NCBI GenBank assembly: GCA_964405755.1
Contig: CAYOPF010000019.1
Coordinates: 1-29,867, forward strand
Length of the DNA: 29,867 bases
Direction of reading: 5' to 3'
DNA from: GWF2-33-9 sp964405755
Lineage (GTDB): Bacteria; Bacteroidota; Ignavibacteria; Kapaibacteriales; UBA2268
Below, one piece after another: positions 26,694-29,867 of the stretch. Positions within the stretch are counted from its first letter, which is position 1. Each line of letters starts with the position of its first letter. Both the position numbers and the translations under genes were made by a program. The notes below the pieces were generated by a model that had not been told where the DNA came from, did not search any database, and saw nothing but the letters and a program-made list of their open reading frames with translations.

Positions 26694-28796
26694 ATGAAAA
26701 ATTTTTCGAGAATGTTAATTATTTTGATAAGCTTGATTTTTGTGTTGTCTTGTGGTGAGGACTCCAATCCAACTGATAATACTAAAAATCCAAGTATTAC
26801 AACAATCTCGCCCAACAAAGTACTACCTGCAGACAAAATTATCATCAATGGCACTAACTTTGGAGCAGATCGAGGAGAATCCAAAGTTTATTTCAACGAT
26901 ATTCCAGCGACAGTTTATTTTTCGTGGTCTGATACCAAAATCGAGTTGGAAGTACCAATAATTAATGCTGGTGGTAAGATAAAGGTAGTTGTAAATAATG
27001 TATCGAGCAACTTGGTGGATTATTCGTTAGATGATAATCCAAGAATTAAGTCAATAGGTAATGGGCGTGCTTATGTTGAGCAAGACGTTGATATCAAGGG
27101 AATTAATTTTGGTGCCTCCAGAGGTTCTGTTTCTTTCAATGGTGCGGATGCACCTACAATTTCCAAATGGACTGATACATTAATAACAGTGAATGTACCC
27201 AAAAGTGCATTAACAGGAGATGTTACTTTAACTACTTCAGGCGGAAAAAAGAGCAATGGATTTTATTTTACAATCGCAACCAATGAGGACCCGTTTATCA
27301 ATATGATTTCTCCTGTTTCTGTTGCGATTGGAGACGAAATTCGTATTGTTGGTAAAAATTTTGGCGACACCCAGGGTGCAAACTATGTAGATTTTAATGG
27401 AGTGAAGGCAACAAAATACAACACTTGGTCCAAAACTGAAATTAAAGTTGTGGTTCCAGCAGGTGTGACATCTGGATCAGTTCGCGTCTTTATTGGCACT
27501 CAAGGAAGCAATACTGTTAATATTACTGTAAATATTGCAATGCCCGATCCAATTATAAATTNNNNNNNNNNAAGCAAAACTGAGTTCGAAATTGGTGAAG
27601 TAATAACTATTAACGGACAGAATTTCGGGAAAATGGAAACTGATTCCAGCTATGTTTATTTCAATACATTAAAAGCCAATGATATCCTTGCTTGGGAAAG
27701 TACAATGATAAAAGTAACTGTACCTAAAAATACAACAAGCGGTCAACTAAAAGTTACAATTGGAAAGCAATCGAGTAATGCAGTTAGTTATACCATCAAA
27801 CAGACAATAAAAGAACCAAAAATAACCTCTTTAGTTCCAAATATTGCTCAAAGTGGACAAGAAGTTGATATTGTTGGTGAAAATTTTGGAGCAACAAAGG
27901 GGACTGATGCATACATTATGTTCGGTACTACAAAAGTTACAACTTTTAAATCTTGGTCCGATACAAAAGTTACTTTTATAGTTCCTGAAGTTGATGCAGG
28001 AATTGTGGATGTTTATATATTCAATAATAATTTGAAGTCGAACTCAGTTAAATTTACAATTCAGCAAAAAGCAATTGTTATTGTACCTATGGTTGAGATT
28101 CCCAAAGGAACATTTATGATGGGAAGTAGCGATGAAAAGGATGGCGATGCCTACCCACAAATAAAAGTTACTATTTCCAAGAATTTTTATGTAAGTACTA
28201 CAGAAATTACTCAGGCACAATACAAAAAAGTAATGAACCAAAATAATCCAAGCAAAGTTGTTGGAGATGATTATCCTGTTGAACAGGTAATATGGCTGGA
28301 TGCTGTTGATTTTTGCAATAGATTATCTAAATTGGAAGGCTTAACAGAAGTTTATACAATAAACGGTACAAAAGTAACTTTTAATAAGTTTGCAAACGGG
28401 TATAGGTTACTGACGGAAGCAGAATGGGAATACGCCGCAAGAGCGGGTTCTGCAGGAAAATATGGAAATTCTGGAGGTTCCGAAGCTGCAGCTAATACAA
28501 TTGGTTGGACCAACTCCAATACAAATCAATTACAAAAAGTAAAATTACTAAAAGCAAATGATTTTGGACTATACGACATGCACGGCAATGTTGCAGAATG
28601 GTGCTGGGATTTATACGATTTTTACGAAGAAGGTGAGTTTTCCGATCCAACAGGACCTGCCGATGGAGTTGAGCGTGTATTCCGTGGAGGCGGATATATC
28701 GATGGTCCTCCATTGTGTACCGTATTCAAAAGATATGCTGCTTCCACACAAATGTTTCAATTCTACATTGGGTTTAGAGTAGCACGAAACAAATAA
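26694..28796 (+). CDS. Lipoprotein with five IPT/TIG domains and a formylglycine-generating-enzyme-like domain
   Basis: A 700-residue surface or periplasmic lipoprotein. The lipobox is VLSCG with Cys20. Five Ig-like IPT/TIG domains follow at about 33-112, 115-194, 199-282, 285-370 and 375-457, each with a ...GxNFG... turn (for example INGTNFGADRG, VGKNFGDTQG, VGENFGATKG) and a W-(S/T)-D-T-x-I-like strand. Residues 466-700 are an FGE-sulfatase (SUMF1) fold: MVEIPKGTFMMGSSDE, STTEITQAQYKKVM, GYRLLTEAEWEYAARAG, GLYDMHGNVAEWCWD, FRGGGY, IGFRVAR. The active-site region reads RGGGYIDGPPLCTVFKR, keeping only one of the two copper-binding cysteines of true FGE, so sulfatase activation is unlikely and a binding or other role is more plausible. 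N bases (27562-27571) in IPT domain 4 keep the frame. Confidence 0.88.
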   Translation: MKNFSRMLIILISLIFVLSCGEDSNPTDNTKNPSITTISPNKVLPADKIIINGTNFGADRGESKVYFNDIPATVYFSWSDTKIELEVPIINAGGKIKVVVNNVSSNLVDYSLDDNPRIKSIGNGRAYVEQDVDIKGINFGASRGSVSFNGADAPTISKWTDTLITVNVPKSALTGDVTLTTSGGKKSNGFYFTIATNEDPFINMISPVSVAIGDEIRIVGKNFGDTQGANYVDFNGVKATKYNTWSKTEIKVVVPAGVTSGSVRVFIGTQGSNTVNITVNIAMPDPIINXXXXSKTEFEIGEVITINGQNFGKMETDSSYVYFNTLKANDILAWESTMIKVTVPKNTTSGQLKVTIGKQSSNAVSYTIKQTIKEPKITSLVPNIAQSGQEVDIVGENFGATKGTDAYIMFGTTKVTTFKSWSDTKVTFIVPEVDAGIVDVYIFNNNLKSNSVKFTIQQKAIVIVPMVEIPKGTFMMGSSDEKDGDAYPQIKVTISKNFYVSTTEITQAQYKKVMNQNNPSKVVGDDYPVEQVIWLDAVDFCNRLSKLEGLTEVYTINGTKVTFNKFANGYRLLTEAEWEYAARAGSAGKYGNSGGSEAAANTIGWTNSNTNQLQKVKLLKANDFGLYDMHGNVAEWCWDLYDFYEEGEFSDPTGPADGVERVFRGGGYIDGPPLCTVFKRYAASTQMFQFYIGFRVARNK
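27562..27571. other. Assembly gap (10 N) inside IPT domain 4
   Basis: The frame is conserved across the run. Four residues are hidden between PIIN and SKTEF, which fits a typical IPT strand such as SISP, so this gap length is probably right. Confidence 0.85.
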
Positions 28797-28828
28797 TCAA
28801 AGCGATATTATAAACACATTATTAAATC

Positions 28829-28860
28829 AAAAATCCGATACTAGTTATCGGATTTTTTTT
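28829..28860 (+). terminator. Rho-independent terminator after the IPT/FGE-like gene
   Basis: AAAAATCCGATA (28829-28840) pairs perfectly over 12 bp with TATCGGATTTTT, with the 5-base loop CTAGT, and continues into a T run. It starts 32 bp after the stop codon. Confidence 0.92.
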
Positions 28861-29171
28861 ATGCACTAAATAGAAATATTGAGGAATTAAGCATCGAGTT
28901 TGCATAAGGTGGATAATTTTAAAATAATTCAGGATTTGATGATTAATTTAAAATCCGAGAAATCCTACGAAGGAGAGTAGCAAGAGAAGTTGAAGCTAAA
29001 CTTAGCATGGTAAGTCTTATAATAGGTTTTAATTGGACAGATTTACGTTTGGGATTAAGCGAGGAAAACATTACTTAATGAAACAGGCGCATTATCTAAA
29101 TCTATATATCTATAGGTAATCTAATCCGCCTGAATGTACAAAAATTGTTTTGAGAATGAATCCCTTACAAA
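28861..29171. other. Gene-free stretch between convergent genes
   Basis: About 310 bp without a supported gene. Only short open stretches occur, for example 23 codons from ATG at 29007, which match nothing I recognise. An imperfect inverted repeat lies at 29084-29132 (CAGGCG/CGCCTG outer arms, ATTATCTA/TAGGTAAT inner arms). It could fold in the RNA of the converging LamG gene but lacks a good T run on that strand. Confidence 0.6.
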
Positions 29172-29867
29172 TTATTGTTCAACTTCATTATACAATTCTT
29201 TAACCTTTTCGGGGCTTATTGCTCCGCTAAAAATTTTAATATCATCAATTTTACCTTTGAAACTTGTATTAAAAGGTGTTATCTTGTCAAAGGTTGTTCC
29301 AATTATCATTTCATTGCAACTCAGATTAAAATTGCAAGAATTACTGTCAACCAAGACGTTGTCAATATAAAGATAAGTTTTGCCAAGAGGCATATTATAA
29401 ATTGCGCAGATATGGTGCCAGTTATTAAAAGTTGGTATCGACTTACTTTGAATAGCTCCATTTTGGCCGGAGCCATTATTAGTAGAAAGAGAAAAGCTAA
29501 CAGTGCCAACTTTACCTGCATAAGCAGGATGATTGCCGAGAATTTGGATAATAAAGGCAGTTAGGATATTCTTGCCGCTTTTGGTCTGATATGTAAATAA
29601 AGTGGGATAATGATATTTAATATTATCAGCTGCATTGTACCATAAAGAAACACTTAAGGACGAAAAACCAGATAGTGGGAATTTGATTGCATTGTCATTC
29701 TCCTTGAACTCGTATGCTTTATCAGGTTTTCCATTGCGATCTGCACATAAAGTTGCTCCCATGACAGTACCATTTGCTCCACTACCGCTAGCATCAAGAG
29801 CATTGCCATTAAAAGGATAAAAAGCAACCAAAGTGGGTGTGGCAGGGGATGGATCAGAGTGTTTTTT
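29172..29867 (-). CDS. LamG-domain (concanavalin-like) protein, 5' end outside the window
   Basis: The C-terminal 231 residues of a larger protein. The frame is open to base 29867 (reading KKHSDPSPATPTLVAFYPFN at the edge), so the start and any signal peptide lie outside; a TTG at 29831 is in frame but is not a credible start. The visible part is one LamG-like jelly-roll: LVAFYPFNGNALDASGSGAN, KPDKAYEF, FSSLSVSLWYNA, NNWHHICAIYN, KTYLYIDNVLVD, FKGKIDDIKIFSGAISPEKV, ending ELYNEVEQ. Such domains bind glycans or proteins on the cell surface. The Ser/Pro/Thr stretch at the edge looks like a linker to an upstream domain. It converges on the IPT/FGE-like gene. Confidence 0.82.
   Translation of the reverse strand, partial: KKHSDPSPATPTLVAFYPFNGNALDASGSGANGTVMGATLCADRNGKPDKAYEFKENDNAIKFPLSGFSSLSVSLWYNAADNIKYHYPTLFTYQTKSGKNILTAFIIQILGNHPAYAGKVGTVSFSLSTNNGSGQNGAIQSKSIPTFNNWHHICAIYNMPLGKTYLYIDNVLVDSNSCNFNLSCNEMIIGTTFDKITPFNTSFKGKIDDIKIFSGAISPEKVKELYNEVEQ

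Noticed and set aside
26790..28065. Array of five repeats as a DNA repeat element
   Set aside because: The repeats are IPT/TIG protein domains that share fold motifs but little base identity; they are described with the gene.
29007..29078. Short open frame of 23 codons on the plus strand in the gene-free stretch
   Set aside because: Too short, no ribosome binding site, no recognisable protein; it could be decay but nothing shows it.
29172..29831. LamG protein as a complete gene starting at 29831
   Set aside because: The codon there is TTG, no signal peptide follows, and the frame stays open to the window edge, so the gene is partial.

Overview
The window looks like a piece of an AT-rich genome from the Bacteroidota/Chlorobiota (FCB) group. 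The Ignavibacteria/Kapabacteria side is my best guess, because secreted proteins with type IX secretion (T9SS) C-terminal sorting domains, a PorV-family protein, a GWxTD-domain protein and an MXAN_6640-type protease occur together. Most starts have weak or no Shine-Dalgarno sequence, which also fits. I cannot name the species. Three short N runs (18631-18646, 22463-22479, 27562-27571) are scaffold gaps, and all three lie inside genes.

Left block, minus strand (1-9122), read from right to left: a small secreted FN3-like protein, a secreted MXAN_6640-type metalloprotease with a T9SS tail, a CcmA-like ABC ATPase, RecX, a PAS sensor protein with a histidine-kinase ATPase domain but no phospho-acceptor histidine, a PgsA-type CDP-alcohol phosphatidyltransferase, then NuoL and NuoM of respiratory complex I (NuoM is cut by the window edge). 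Spacing is tight, and recX, the kinase and pgsA overlap by 4 bp and 1 bp, so they are probably co-transcribed and translationally coupled.

Middle block, plus strand (about 9260-22206): an ECF sigma factor overlaps a membrane-spanning putative anti-sigma factor. These are followed by a sialidase-like T9SS cargo protein, a TonB-dependent receptor, a secreted protein of about 1500 residues that I do not recognise, and a PorV/PorQ-family outer-membrane protein. A strong rho-independent terminator closes the block. The order suggests an envelope-signalling unit placed next to an outer-membrane uptake/export locus, and this is the most interesting part of the window.

Right block, plus strand (22211-28860): a GWxTD protein whose start codon sits directly behind the preceding terminator, an LpxL/HtrB-family acyltransferase, a family 9 glycosyltransferase and MurB form a compact cell-envelope operon. 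A lipoprotein with five IPT/TIG domains and a formylglycine-generating-enzyme-like domain follows, with its own Shine-Dalgarno sequence and terminator. A gene-free stretch of about 310 bp separates this from a LamG-domain protein on the minus strand that runs off the right edge. I saw no rRNA, tRNA, CRISPR array, insertion sequence or replication origin.
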